DNA of 64,000 bases from Paenibacillus sinopodophylli (lineage in GTDB: Bacteria; Bacillota; Bacilli; Paenibacillales; Paenibacillaceae): contig NZ_VDBO01000017.1 in assembly GCF_005930355.1 (NCBI RefSeq), forward strand, positions 1 through 64,000, read 5' to 3'. Shown piece by piece: positions 24,462 to 33,896 of the stretch; the first letter of the stretch is position 1; the number at the start of each line of letters is the position of its first letter. Made by a program: the position numbers and the translations under genes. A model generated the notes under the pieces. The model was not told where the DNA came from and ran no database searches. It saw only the letters and a list, made by a program, of their open reading frames with translations.

Positions 24462-26202
24462 GGTGCTCCGCCTCCTTTCTGCTCTGCATCGGAATTTGCA
24501 GGATGAAGCTCATGCCGCCACTCTCACCTTCGGCAGCCGTCAAGCGCGCACGGTGGCCATAGAGCACCCGCAATCGCCTTGCGGTGTTGACGAGCCCTAC
24601 GCTTTTCTCCTGCGCAGGCATGTTGGACTCCGCGTCCAGCAGCCGTTGATTCAGACTGATGATAGCCTCTCCAGACATCCCGCGACCGTTATCACGAATC
24701 TCAATTTCCGCCATCCGACCTGCTATGCGGGCAAACAACGAGATAATCGGAAATTCGGGACGAGCCGAGAAGCCATGAATAATAGCGTTCTCCACAATCG
24801 GCTGCAGCAAGAGCCGTGGCAGAGATAGATGCGGCAAGCCTTCGTCCAGCGTAACAGCGAAGCGAATATCGAGCCGATTGCGAATCTGCATCACCTGAAT
24901 GTAGCTATCCAAGATGTTGACTTCCTCAGCAAGCTCCAGCGGCGCATCTACCCTGACGTAGGCACGCAGCAGCTTCATCAGCGAGTCGATCATTCCGCCA
25001 TGTGCGTCGTCGCCCGCCATCAGAAGATTGACCTTGATCGAATTAAGCGTATTAAGCAAAAAGTGGGGCCGAATCTGCGCAGCCAAGGCTTGCAGCTCCA
25101 GGAGCCGCTTCTCCTCTTGTTCATTCTCCATACGCCGAAGCAGTTCATCCATCTCATCGAGGATCTGATTAAAGGCTGCTGACAATACCGCTACTTCGTC
25201 CTTGCCTTGCACAGGGATGCGTACGACCCGGTTGCCGCCAACATATTGTTTGACGCTTGATCTTAGCAGACTGATCGGCTTGTTAATCTGCCTGGCCCAG
25301 AGCATAGATAGAATCAGGAAGAATAGGAAGAATAAACCTACAAGCGAGATGGAGACTAAAAATTCCTTATTGATTTGTCCGACCACGGAGCTCTGCGGCA
25401 TGCGGCTCTCCAACTGCCAGCCTACTCTCGATAGGACCGTCTTGCTTGTCAGTAGGCTGCCTGATGATACCGAGTTGCTGCCATCATGCCTTGCAATCGG
25501 CGTGCCCGACCGATCGGACAGCGTAATGGAGACGGCCGGATTGCCCGTATCCAGCAGACCGCGGAAATAGTCGGCAGGGATGCCAATGAACAGGGTAGCC
25601 AGCCGCTCGCGATCAAGCGGATCAACAATGAACCGCACCGCATAATACGTATCTGGCAATGCTCCGTCCTCACCATCTGCGAACCAATGAAGCTCAGTCA
25701 GCTCCTTGGGGTCAAGCTTGCCTATCTCTTCCTGAAGCCCGGACGGCAGCTTTGTAAAGACGGGTCTGCTTTGGCTGGACATGATGACACGGTCATGATT
25801 ATTAACGAGAAGAATCTCCACATTGACGTCAAGCGACTGAATGGAGAGTATGCTTGCAATCGCTTTCAATTTCTCTTGATGCGCGTAAGTCTCGTAATTT
25901 GCAAAGCTCTCCGCATCCTTCAAGCCGCGCAGCCGTTCGAGCACGTCTGAATCGTAAAATTGAGAGAAATAGACCGACGCAAAGGAAATACCGTCGATCG
26001 TTTTCTCCAGTTGGTTAGCAATGACATTCAGTGTCTCTTGACTGGCAAGGGTCATCTTGTCGCTTACATTACTCCCTACGGAAGAGTAGGACCAGAAGGT
26101 GACCGCGATGAACGGCAGCAGGATAAAGATAATGAAAGAAAACTGCAGTCTGCGATAGAAAGAAAATCGACTCATCCAATCCAAGCTGACATCCATCCTC
26201 AC
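24439..26202 (-). CDS. YesM-type sensor histidine kinase
   Basis: This is a 587-residue membrane kinase. It has TM1 (FSFIIFILLPFIAVTFW), an extracytoplasmic Cache-like sensor of ~250 residues, TM2 (LVSISLVGLFFLFFLILSML), a HAMP region, a His_kinase (LytS-like) domain with the phospho-acceptor His in AAQIRPHFLLNTLNSI, and an HATPase_c domain (ENAIIHGF, RDNGRGMSG). This is the family that senses extracellular sugars through or near solute-binding proteins. The start is uncertain: GTG 26202, ATG at residue 3 and TTG at residue 7 all lie around a GAGGATGG site. It pairs with the YesN regulator immediately downstream and follows the solute-binding protein gene by 56 bp. Confidence 0.93.
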   Translation of the reverse strand: MRMDVSLDWMSRFSFYRRLQFSFIIFILLPFIAVTFWSYSSVGSNVSDKMTLASQETLNVIANQLEKTIDGISFASVYFSQFYDSDVLERLRGLKDAESFANYETYAHQEKLKAIASILSIQSLDVNVEILLVNNHDRVIMSSQSRPVFTKLPSGLQEEIGKLDPKELTELHWFADGEDGALPDTYYAVRFIVDPLDRERLATLFIGIPADYFRGLLDTGNPAVSITLSDRSGTPIARHDGSNSVSSGSLLTSKTVLSRVGWQLESRMPQSSVVGQINKEFLVSISLVGLFFLFFLILSMLWARQINKPISLLRSSVKQYVGGNRVVRIPVQGKDEVAVLSAAFNQILDEMDELLRRMENEQEEKRLLELQALAAQIRPHFLLNTLNSIKVNLLMAGDDAHGGMIDSLMKLLRAYVRVDAPLELAEEVNILDSYIQVMQIRNRLDIRFAVTLDEGLPHLSLPRLLLQPIVENAIIHGFSARPEFPIISLFARIAGRMAEIEIRDNGRGMSGEAIISLNQRLLDAESNMPAQEKSVGLVNTARRLRVLYGHRARLTAAEGESGGMSFILQIPMQSRKEAEHHDEDHAY

Positions 26203-26258
26203 ACTGATTTTTGTTTATTTTCTATTATATCTCATCGCTGCCGCTGCTCGGTCAACTT

Positions 26259-27620
26259 TTATTTCTGATTCGCTTGAACGACCTTCTCAACTTGAGCAGA
26301 CATTTCCTTCTGGACTTCCTCGAAGCTGCGATCGTCCAGCATATAGCTGGCAAATCCGTTCTCAACGATTTTCTTAAGCTCACTTCCATAAGGAACGCTG
26401 AAGCTGTCAGGCATCTTGTTGCGTGGATCGAATAACGTTTTGGCCAAGGACTCGATATCGATTAAATTTGTATTTTCACTAAAAAATGTATTGAGCAGTG
26501 CAGTGCCGTCCACGTTCTTGAGGTTCGGTATTTCCTGCGTATATTTGTAGGCTTCCATTGTCATCCAACGCATAAAGTCAAAGGCTGCATCTTTGTTTTC
26601 CGACTTGGCTCCCATCGCAAGACCGCCGCTGGAAATATTCGTCATGCCTACATCTGCAGCACCCACCGAACGCGGCAGCGGTGCGTATACCATTTGGAAA
26701 TCATGCGGGAACTTCTCCAAGTTCAGACCAGCCCGAACGGCGTAGCTCGGAACAGCCAGCATGCTTGCATTGCCGGCAAAAAATTGCTGCAGCACATGAT
26801 AATTAGCGGCCAATACGTCAGCATAAGGCTCTACGCTCTTGTCTTCCTTCTCCATAGCACGGCGCAGATTAAAGAAGTAATTGAAAGAAGGATCATCAAA
26901 TACTGGCTTCAAATCGTCGCTGAGCTGGGGATTGGAGCGCTCGGTATAGGCTATGATGTTCGGATATTCACCCCATGTGTGGAAATAGGTTCCATAGTGA
27001 TCCTTAGTAGTCAGCTTCTTGGCATACGTACGGAAGTCATCCCAGGTCCAGCCCATCTCCGGCAGCGCAAGCCCTGCTTCTTCAAGGTGCTCGCGGTTGA
27101 AGACCGTGAACCACTGCGTAACGCTGTTCATTAGACCATAGACCTTCTGATCCATCTTGAGCACTTTAAAGTATTCATCCTCAGCTTTAATGCCTTCTGC
27201 CTCTAGATAGCTGTCAAGCGGTTCTACCACACCGCGCGACGCGCGCTCCATAAGCGTCTCTTCGTTGCCCGTCATAAAGACGTCTATAACCTCGCCGCCA
27301 GCGATTAGCACGTCAAGCTTGCTCAAAAATTCTACGCTGTCGCTGTTCTGCACAAGCGACACATATTCTACCTCCACTTTGTCTTGCGATTTGTTATACG
27401 CCTCGACCGCTTGGAAAGTAGGCTCCTCTGGCTTGTTGGCCTTAAAGGTGTAGAATTTGATCTTGGACTTCGCTGCCGGATCGGCCGATTCCGTCGCCGC
27501 GGTTGACGTACCCGCAGAAGCGGATGGACTGGCTGACTGTCCGCCGCCGTTGTTTCCTCCGCATGCTGCAAGCGGTACAATAATGATCAAACTGATAAGC
27601 AAAGCTAATGCTCTCTTCAA
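26259..27620 (-). CDS. Extracellular carbohydrate-binding lipoprotein of an ABC importer
   Basis: This is a 453-residue solute-binding protein (bacterial extracellular binding protein family 1). A signal sequence ends in the lipobox PLAAC (Cys at about residue 20), then a Gly/Ser/Ala-rich linker (SASPSASAGTSTAATESA). The mature part has FYTFKANKPEEPTFQAV at its first strand and the hinge sequences MGWTWDDFRTYAKKL and SGGLAMGAKSENKDAAFDFMRWM. It would bind an oligosaccharide at the outer face and deliver it to the two permeases encoded upstream. The start is TTG with AGGGGG 7 nt before. A 165-bp gap before it holds a TATAAT that may be an internal promoter. Confidence 0.93.
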   Translation of the reverse strand: MKRALALLISLIIIVPLAACGGNNGGGQSASPSASAGTSTAATESADPAAKSKIKFYTFKANKPEEPTFQAVEAYNKSQDKVEVEYVSLVQNSDSVEFLSKLDVLIAGGEVIDVFMTGNEETLMERASRGVVEPLDSYLEAEGIKAEDEYFKVLKMDQKVYGLMNSVTQWFTVFNREHLEEAGLALPEMGWTWDDFRTYAKKLTTKDHYGTYFHTWGEYPNIIAYTERSNPQLSDDLKPVFDDPSFNYFFNLRRAMEKEDKSVEPYADVLAANYHVLQQFFAGNASMLAVPSYAVRAGLNLEKFPHDFQMVYAPLPRSVGAADVGMTNISSGGLAMGAKSENKDAAFDFMRWMTMEAYKYTQEIPNLKNVDGTALLNTFFSENTNLIDIESLAKTLFDPRNKMPDSFSVPYGSELKKIVENGFASYMLDDRSFEEVQKEMSAQVEKVVQANQK

Positions 27621-27785
27621 GTTGAATCCCCCTAATTAGATGATCACTGCAGGCTCATTATATAATGGCTGGAATCTAAGTACCGTGTATCGTATTGCGG
27701 TTAATACGTGGATATTTTTGACTTCATGTACGCGCCTCACAGGTCAATCATCTTACAGCAGGAAGCGGCGTTCATCTGTTCATCC

Positions 27786-28619
27786 TCAGCCCTTGACACC
27801 GCCGATGGCAATCCCGTTGATAACCTGCTTCTGCAGCAACAGGAACAGCGCCAGCAGAGGAACGATTGCCGACAAGGAAGCCATCATCATGACTGAGATT
27901 CGGGTTCCAAACTCCTCCTTGAAGAACTGCATGCCGAGCGGAATCGTGAACAGGTCGTTTGAATATAGGAAAATAAGCGGACCTTGGTAATCGTTCCACG
28001 TCCAGATAAACTTGATGATGCCCACGGTCGCCAGAATAGGCTGACTTAGCGGAAGGACAACACTCCAGAAGACACGAAAGAATCCAGCGCCGTCCAGTTC
28101 AGCAGCCTCGAGCATATCACTATGGATGCTTAGCATGAACTGACGCAGCAGAAACGTAAAGTAGCTTGAGAATAGTCCGAGCAAGATAAGCGAGGTATGC
28201 GTGTCATACAGCCCCATCTCTTTAATCATAATATAGCGCGGAACGAGGGTCGCCTGCTCGGGAATCATCATAAATGCCATCATCAAGCTAAAAATCAAGC
28301 CTTTTCCTTTGAAATTAAGCTTGGCAAGCGCATAACCAGCCATCGAACAGACCAGAATCGTGCCGATTGTAGACAATATGCTGATTTTCAAGGAATTCAT
28401 ATAAAACAGGCTGAAAGACACATCACCCAGCCAGACCGCCTTGAAATTCTGGACAAAATTCCATTGGTCCGGAATCCATTGAATTGGAAACGTCCATACG
28501 TCCTTTTCCGTCTTGGCGGCAGCGGACAGCATCCAGAACAGCGGCAATAGAAAAAATAGAGAGAGCGCGGCAAAGAGCAGCGTTAACAATAAATTGCTTA
28601 CTTGTATTTTTTTCATCAC
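27786..28619 (-). CDS. Carbohydrate ABC permease (MalG/YesQ type)
   Basis: This is a 277-residue inner-membrane permease with six predicted TM segments starting LLTLLFAALSLFFLLPLFWML. The EAA loop contacting the ATPase is MLEAAELDGAGFFRVFWSVVLPLSQP (about residues 180-205). The C-terminal GIAIGGVKG is the typical ending of this subfamily. It follows the other permease gene by about 29 bp. No ATP-binding gene is in the island; relatives use a shared MsmX-type ATPase encoded elsewhere. GTG 28619 and ATG 28616 are both possible starts after GGAGG. Confidence 0.93.
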   Translation of the reverse strand: MMKKIQVSNLLLTLLFAALSLFFLLPLFWMLSAAAKTEKDVWTFPIQWIPDQWNFVQNFKAVWLGDVSFSLFYMNSLKISILSTIGTILVCSMAGYALAKLNFKGKGLIFSLMMAFMMIPEQATLVPRYIMIKEMGLYDTHTSLILLGLFSSYFTFLLRQFMLSIHSDMLEAAELDGAGFFRVFWSVVLPLSQPILATVGIIKFIWTWNDYQGPLIFLYSNDLFTIPLGMQFFKEEFGTRISVMMMASLSAIVPLLALFLLLQKQVINGIAIGGVKG

Positions 28620-28647
28620 AGCGGGCCTCCATTAAGTCTCAATAGGG

Positions 28648-29589
28648 TCAAGCATGGACCTTTCGGCTTTGCGTTATCCAGGTAATCGAAGTGACGAGGA
28701 GAATAAGCAGAAACAGCACCCACGACATTGCTGAGGCATACCCCATTCTGAAATTTTTGAAGCCTTCCTCGTAAATTTGATAAACGATGACTGTACTGGA
28801 GTGTACGGGCCCGCCGTTCGTCAGGAACTTAATCATGTCGAACACCTTGAAGGAAGAGATTGTACTCGTAATCGCCACGAAGAAGGTTGTTGGCGCCAGC
28901 AGCGGCAGGGTAATTAATCTAAACTGTTGGGTGCCGTTCGCTCCGTCGATTTTCGCAGCCTCGTACAACTCATCCGGTATATTCGTCATGCCTGCCAAGA
29001 AGATAATGATCTGATAGCCTATCAACTGCCATATATAGATAATCATGATGGCTACCAGCGAGAAGCTCGTATCGACAAGCCAGCGCGGTGGATCCGACAG
29101 GCCAAGCTGTACAAGAAACTGGTTCAGTGGTCCCTTCGACGGGTGATACAGTGCAGACCAGACAGCTGCGATCGCAACAGTGGAACAAATATAAGGTATG
29201 AAAAAAGCCACTTTGAAATAGCTCTTGGCATATAGCTTCTTATGGATCAGCGCGGCCATCACAACGCCCAGTATCATCGTTATCGGCACTGTACCGAGCG
29301 CGAACAACAGATTATTTTTCAGGGCACGAAGAAATAAGTTATCCTGGAACAGTGCAATGAAATTATCCAAACCAATATAGTTAATGGCAGACAGACCGCC
29401 GACAAGGTTCCATTCGGTCAGACTCAGGAAAAGGCTGAATCCGAGTGGAAACACGGCCAGCAATAGCATGCCCAGCGCCTCAGGAGCAATGAAAAGCCAG
29501 CCGGCAAGCGCCTCACGCCGCTTGCGGTTCCAATAGGTTCTTGGGGGTACGGATGCCGCTTTCCGAAGTTCGACTTGTTCGTTTATCAT
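28648..29589 (-). CDS. Carbohydrate ABC permease (MalF/YesP type)
   Basis: This is a 313-residue permease with a charged ~30-residue N terminus then six TM segments (LAGWLFIAPEALGMLLLAVFPLGFSLF first). The EAA loop is ELYEAAKIDGANGTQQFRLITLPLLAP. It pairs with the MalG-type permease encoded next. I choose ATG 29589, with AAGGGAG about 5-6 nt upstream; the longer frame to 29619 has no ribosome-binding site. It lies 75 bp downstream of the FAD oxidoreductase gene. Confidence 0.93.
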   Translation of the reverse strand: MINEQVELRKAASVPPRTYWNRKRREALAGWLFIAPEALGMLLLAVFPLGFSLFLSLTEWNLVGGLSAINYIGLDNFIALFQDNLFLRALKNNLLFALGTVPITMILGVVMAALIHKKLYAKSYFKVAFFIPYICSTVAIAAVWSALYHPSKGPLNQFLVQLGLSDPPRWLVDTSFSLVAIMIIYIWQLIGYQIIIFLAGMTNIPDELYEAAKIDGANGTQQFRLITLPLLAPTTFFVAITSTISSFKVFDMIKFLTNGGPVHSSTVIVYQIYEEGFKNFRMGYASAMSWVLFLLILLVTSITWITQSRKVHA

Positions 29590-29664
29590 GGGATACTCCC
29601 TTCCTATCGTTAAGTACATGCAATGGCAGTCATATTAGCATTTCGAAATAGCATAACTTGCGGC

Positions 29665-31029
29665 TCAAGCTCTAGAAGATCGAGCTGGCTCTTCGGGAAA
29701 CGCTGGCAGATAAGCCCCTTCCTCACGCAGACGGTTCCTCAGGACATGGACATCAACCGCATGAACATCTCCCTGATTGCCCGAGACTGCCAGCACTGCT
29801 GCGATACCTGCCGCCTCGCCCATCGCCAGACATACCGGCATGACACGCACACTGCCGAGCACCTTGCGCTCACATGAGATTGAACGGCCAGCTACGAGCA
29901 CGTTGCGCAATCCGCGCGGTGTAAGACAACGGTAGGGAATGCCGTGCGATTCGCCTGGACCGTACAGTTCAATGCTAGGCGCACTGCCGCTCTTCTGTTC
30001 TTTCTCCGTACCGTGCACATCGATGAAATAGCTATTGCGGCAAATCTCATCCTCAAAGCTTCTGCGCTCGACGTAATCATCCACCGTCAGGATATAGTCG
30101 CCGGTAATGCGGCGTGACTCGCGGGTGCCCATTAACGTCCCTGTACTCATAATGTAGGCGTTGCTGAAGCCAGCCGGATGCTCAGCAGCCAGCATGTCTC
30201 GATAAGCAGCAGCCATGCGCCGTCCTTGAATAAGCGCCCCTGACACCGATTTCGAATTCGTGTTGTCAACACCCCAGAGATGACCGGCGTTGAAGCCGAC
30301 GGCACGAGGCGCGACGAGATTGTTGCATAGATGCGTATCTGGAATCAACGGATAATTTCCTGATCTGAAGGCTTCGTGAATCAGGCTTTGCGGATTGCCT
30401 GCATAGAGAAGCTGCCCGTTTAAATAAGCGTACTCGTCCACATTGCCGAGGATGAAGCAATGTGTGGCAGGCTGAAGATCACCCGTCACCTCGTCTCCCT
30501 TGTGGTACTCAGCACCCGCCCATGCCGCGACATCACCGTCACCTGTGCAATCGACATATACTGCTGCGCGGTATGCCTGCAATCCGCTCTTGTTGAGCAC
30601 GACCAATGCCGTGATATTGCCTTCCGCATCCGTCTCCACTTGCGCTAGCGAGGTTAGGAATAATACGTCCGCTCCAGCCTCTGTGACGAGCTCGTCATAC
30701 ACAACTTTGAGCTTCTCGGGATCGATCGGAACCCAGTCCATCGCATCCGGTCTGACATGCGGCATTTGAGCCTTCAAAGTCTCAAAGACGCGGGCGGCAA
30801 GGCCTCGGTAGACCATCTTCTCCTTATCAGAGAAAGGACACCAGGCTGGAACCAGACCGGAAGTACCCATGCCGCCAAGGCTGCCCGTTCCTTCAATTAA
30901 TAGTGTGCGCGCACCTTCACGAGCTGCGGCTGCAGCTGCGGTGCAGCCTGCCGGCCCGCCGCCGACAACGATGACGTCATAGGATTCGTCTAACGATATT
31001 TCTCTTTGTTTCATTACATAAGTTTCCAT
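29665..31029 (-). CDS. FAD-dependent oxidoreductase (FAD_oxidored family)
   Basis: This is a 454-residue flavoprotein with a dinucleotide-binding Rossmann motif near the N terminus (YDVIVVGGGPAGCTAAAAAAREG) and a second FAD-contact region near the C terminus (NVLVAGRSISCERKVLGSVRVMPVCLAMGEAAGIAA). It matches the PF12831-type proteins found in many sugar-utilisation clusters of Paenibacillus and Bacteroidetes; their substrate is usually unknown, with oxidation of a sugar or uronate-like compound suspected. ATG 31029 lies 9 nt after AGAGG. It is the first gene of the island, divergent from pbpG across 0.27 kb. Confidence 0.85.
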   Translation of the reverse strand: METYVMKQREISLDESYDVIVVGGGPAGCTAAAAAAREGARTLLIEGTGSLGGMGTSGLVPAWCPFSDKEKMVYRGLAARVFETLKAQMPHVRPDAMDWVPIDPEKLKVVYDELVTEAGADVLFLTSLAQVETDAEGNITALVVLNKSGLQAYRAAVYVDCTGDGDVAAWAGAEYHKGDEVTGDLQPATHCFILGNVDEYAYLNGQLLYAGNPQSLIHEAFRSGNYPLIPDTHLCNNLVAPRAVGFNAGHLWGVDNTNSKSVSGALIQGRRMAAAYRDMLAAEHPAGFSNAYIMSTGTLMGTRESRRITGDYILTVDDYVERRSFEDEICRNSYFIDVHGTEKEQKSGSAPSIELYGPGESHGIPYRCLTPRGLRNVLVAGRSISCERKVLGSVRVMPVCLAMGEAAGIAAVLAVSGNQGDVHAVDVHVLRNRLREEGAYLPAFPEEPARSSRA

Positions 31030-31142
31030 GTATACCATCCTCTTTTCGGTCTGTATATCTCTGTTTCCATGAATTACACCGCGTTGTTTATCGCTTCATA
31101 GTTATTGTAACAATCGGCTTCCCGCTTGACGGTATAGGTTTC

Positions 31143-31160
31143 ATACACGTTTTCGTGTAT
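31143..31160. promoter_or_regulatory. Perfect inverted repeat in the oxidoreductase/pbpG divergent region
   Basis: ATACACG (31143-31149) and CGTGTAT (31154-31160) flank TTTT. It lies about 115 bp upstream of the oxidoreductase start and 75 bp from the pbpG promoter, so it could be an operator for the carbohydrate operon. No regulator match is claimed. Confidence 0.4.
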
Positions 31161-31233
31161 TATTTTGACCTCGCCTGAGGCATGCAGGAAATACCCAAAT
31201 CAAACAAATATTTGTGTAGATACGCAGCGCCTA

Positions 31234-31264
31234 TGAATAGGGAGCTATCCGTTTTTCCATACTA
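31234..31264 (+). promoter_or_regulatory. Sigma-G/F promoter of the PBP gene
   Basis: TGAATA (31234-31239), 18 nt, CATACTA (31258-31264) is an exact match to both hexamer/heptamer consensus elements of B. subtilis sigma-G. The predicted start is about 31271, with an AAGGGAG site before ATG 31303. B. subtilis pbpG is expressed in the forespore under sigma-F and sigma-G. Confidence 0.8.
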
Positions 31265-31302
31265 AGGAAGAGTAAAGTTATGTATGGAAGGGAGCCCGCT
31301 CC

Positions 31303-33405
31303 ATGACCAAATCATCCAAACGGCAGGCCACAATATGGCGTCGGTCCATTTTCCCCATCCTATCTGAAAGATTCCTTTCCCCTATTCTAAAAATGAAAAG
31401 ATGGCTCCGTTGGTCAATTGCCGCATTCTGCTTGCTGATTCTCCTCATGTCAGGCACACTCATTTACTTGCGCACGCAATCGCTTCCGGTTGCCGCAATC
31501 AGCCAAACCTCACAGATGATAGATCTGCAAGGGAACGTCATCGATACTTTCCATGCAGGAGAGAACCGCCGTTCCGTTCAGCTCTCCGACATCTGCCACT
31601 ACGTCATTGACGCAACACTGGCCATTGAGGATAAACGTTTCTACGATCACCGCGGCTTTGATATGAAGGGCATGGCGCGCGCCGTCGTTGTCAACGTACA
31701 AAGCTTATCCAAACGTCAGGGAGCCAGCACACTAACCCAGCAGCTCGCTCGCAATTTGTACCTTACACACGAGAGAACCTGGCAGCGCAAAATGAAAGAG
31801 GCCATGTATACCGTTCAACTGGAGATGAGCTATTCCAAGGACGAGATTCTAGGAATGTATTTGAATCAAATTTATTATGGGCACGGCTCTTATGGTATTG
31901 AAGCGGCGTCCATGATGTATTTCAACAAGCATGCCTCCGAGCTGACGCTGGCAGAGAGTGCCATGCTGGCTGGCATTCCGAAAGGACCCAAATACTACTC
32001 CCCTTACCTCAATATGAAAAATGCAAAAGATCGGCAGCTCACCATTCTGCAAGCGATGCTGGAGGGAGGTTCCATTACGTCTGAGCAAGCCGATGCTGCC
32101 TATGCCGAGGTTCTCAGCTTCCAAACACTGGGGACTGGTTCGCATGAAGGCTTTGCTCCTTATTTCCGCGATTATATTCGGTATATTGCCGTCGATAAGC
32201 TCGGAATTAATGAGCATCTATTGAATGAGGGCGGCATAACGATCTATACAACGCTTGATCCCTTGGCACAATCGACCGCTGAAGAGGTCATTGCGCAAGG
32301 AATACCAGAGAACTCCGAGCAGCAAGCCGCGCTCATCGCAATCGATCCTCGAAATGGATATATTAAAGCGATGGTTGGCGGTAGAGACTATAAGAAAAAT
32401 CAATTTAATCGTGTTTTTGCCCAAACGCGCCAGCCCGGCTCCTCCTTTAAGCCGCTTCTCTATTTAACGGCCTTGCAAAGCGGCTACATGTCGCCGGTCA
32501 CCAAATACAAAAGCGAACCAACCATCTTCACCTACGACGAAGGCCGGAAAACCTATGAGCCTCGTAACTACGGCGACAAATATGTGAATGAGCTGATCGA
32601 CATGCGGCAGGCGCTGGCTAGCTCGGACAATATTTATGCTGTCAATACGATTATGACCGTCGGGGCGGATAAGGTGATTGAAACGGCACGAAAGCTCGGC
32701 ATAGACAGTCCTATGCAGCCTGTTCCTTCACTCGCACTAGGCACTTCTCCAGTGAGCCCATTCGAGATGGCATCAGCCTTCGGTACGTTTGCTAGCGGTG
32801 GTCTACAGATTGAGCCTACAGCGATCATTCGCATCGAGGATCGAAAAGGACAGGTATTATATGAAGCAAAGCAGCAAGCCGAGCAGGTTATTACCCCTGC
32901 GGAGGCATATGTCATGACCAGCCTGCTCGAGAGCGTATTTGATGAAGGAGGAACCGCTCATCGTGTTTCTTCTATTATTAAACGACCTGTAGCAGGAAAA
33001 ACGGGCACTACGCCAGCGGATGCCTGGCTCGTTGGCTACACACCTGAACTAGCCACTGCCGTATGGGTTGGATACGACAAGGACCGCAAACTTACCGTTG
33101 CCGAAGCCTATCGTGCAGCACCGATTTTCGCCAAATTCACGGAACAAACACTGGCCAGCGTACCGCCAAAGATCTTTCCCATTCCGGACGGCGTTGTCAA
33201 CTTATATATTGAACCGACCAGCGGAAAGCTTGCGATCGGCGACTGTCCTAGCAAACGTTTGGAAACCTTTCTGAGTGGAACCGAGCCTACCGAGGTTTGC
33301 GGCAAGCCCGCAGCAGCAAACGAGAGCGGCGACGATGATCGCAAAGATGGGAACAAAGAAGCTGGCGGTTGGTGGACTGATTTGAAGCGTTGGTGGACAG
33401 ACTAA
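31303..33405 (+). CDS. pbpG: Class A penicillin-binding protein, PbpG-like (forespore)
   Basis: This is a 700-residue bifunctional peptidoglycan synthase. After a short basic N terminus and one TM (WSIAAFCLLILLMSGTLIYL) comes the GT51 glycosyltransferase (AIEDKRFYDHRGFD, QGASTLTQQLARNL, MYLNQIYYGHGSYGIEAA) and the transpeptidase with the SxxK motif in QPGSSFKPLLY, SSDN and KTGTTPADAW. The tail is rich in Asp, Gly and Trp. It stands where B. subtilis has pbpG beside speE-speB, and it has a sigma-G/F promoter, so a role in spore germ-cell-wall or cortex synthesis is likely. AAGGGAG lies 8 nt before the ATG. Confidence 0.92.
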   Translation: MTKSSKRQATIWRRSIFPILSERFLSPILKMKRWLRWSIAAFCLLILLMSGTLIYLRTQSLPVAAISQTSQMIDLQGNVIDTFHAGENRRSVQLSDICHYVIDATLAIEDKRFYDHRGFDMKGMARAVVVNVQSLSKRQGASTLTQQLARNLYLTHERTWQRKMKEAMYTVQLEMSYSKDEILGMYLNQIYYGHGSYGIEAASMMYFNKHASELTLAESAMLAGIPKGPKYYSPYLNMKNAKDRQLTILQAMLEGGSITSEQADAAYAEVLSFQTLGTGSHEGFAPYFRDYIRYIAVDKLGINEHLLNEGGITIYTTLDPLAQSTAEEVIAQGIPENSEQQAALIAIDPRNGYIKAMVGGRDYKKNQFNRVFAQTRQPGSSFKPLLYLTALQSGYMSPVTKYKSEPTIFTYDEGRKTYEPRNYGDKYVNELIDMRQALASSDNIYAVNTIMTVGADKVIETARKLGIDSPMQPVPSLALGTSPVSPFEMASAFGTFASGGLQIEPTAIIRIEDRKGQVLYEAKQQAEQVITPAEAYVMTSLLESVFDEGGTAHRVSSIIKRPVAGKTGTTPADAWLVGYTPELATAVWVGYDKDRKLTVAEAYRAAPIFAKFTEQTLASVPPKIFPIPDGVVNLYIEPTSGKLAIGDCPSKRLETFLSGTEPTEVCGKPAAANESGDDDRKDGNKEAGGWWTDLKRWWTD

Positions 33406-33504
33406 TGGAGCGGCACACTGCCGTGCTTGCGGTCTGTCGCGAATTGCCTATTTAGCCGCCTGCGCATACTTTTGTCTGATTTATGATCAAAAAGTGAAAT
33501 TTCT

Positions 33505-33533
33505 TTGAACAAATGGTGGTGTTGTGTTATAGT
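33505..33533 (+). promoter_or_regulatory. Sigma-A promoter of the small membrane protein gene
   Basis: TTGAAC (33505-33510), 17 nt, TATAGT (33528-33533). It lies 40 bp upstream of the start codon at 33575. Confidence 0.65.
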
Positions 33534-33574
33534 AAAGATAAGAAAACACTTACAATTGATCGGGAGTGTTCAAT

Positions 33575-33853
33575 ATGACAACTAAAACAGCAACAATTAG
33601 CCAAGTTCAACATTCAAAATCAGATGTCAAGCGTCTTGTCAAGGCAATGACCGTAATTGCATGGGTCGTTTTAGCTATTGGCGTTGTGCTTAGCCTCGTT
33701 AATCTTAGCCATTTCAGCGATCGCAATGTTGGGCTCATGGTCGGCATCGGATTCCTAATCGGCAGTGTTCATATTTATGTCATTGGCACAGCCATTGGAC
33801 TCGTCCATGCTCGCCTTAATCAAGAAACACCGTCGAATCATTCGGACAATTAG
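33575..33853 (+). CDS. Small two-TM membrane protein, unknown
   Basis: This is a 92-residue protein with two hydrophobic segments (VIAWVVLAIGVVLSLVNL and VGLMVGIGFLIGSVHIYVIGTAI) and hydrophilic ends; no family recognised. The start at ATG 33575 has GGGAG 8 nt upstream; the frame start at 33566 has none. It has its own sigma-A promoter and a strong terminator, so it is a monocistronic gene. The C terminus after the second segment is short and polar (ARLNQETPSNHSDN). Confidence 0.8.
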   Translation: MTTKTATISQVQHSKSDVKRLVKAMTVIAWVVLAIGVVLSLVNLSHFSDRNVGLMVGIGFLIGSVHIYVIGTAIGLVHARLNQETPSNHSDN

Positions 33854-33896
33854 GATCGAACGCTGAGTAACATCTGTATAACGCTTCGTTAAATTA

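Noticed and set aside
27621..27785. Strong internal promoter before the solute-binding protein gene
   Set aside because: A TATAAT is visible on the minus strand but no -35 of reasonable quality at 16-18 nt; left as a remark only.
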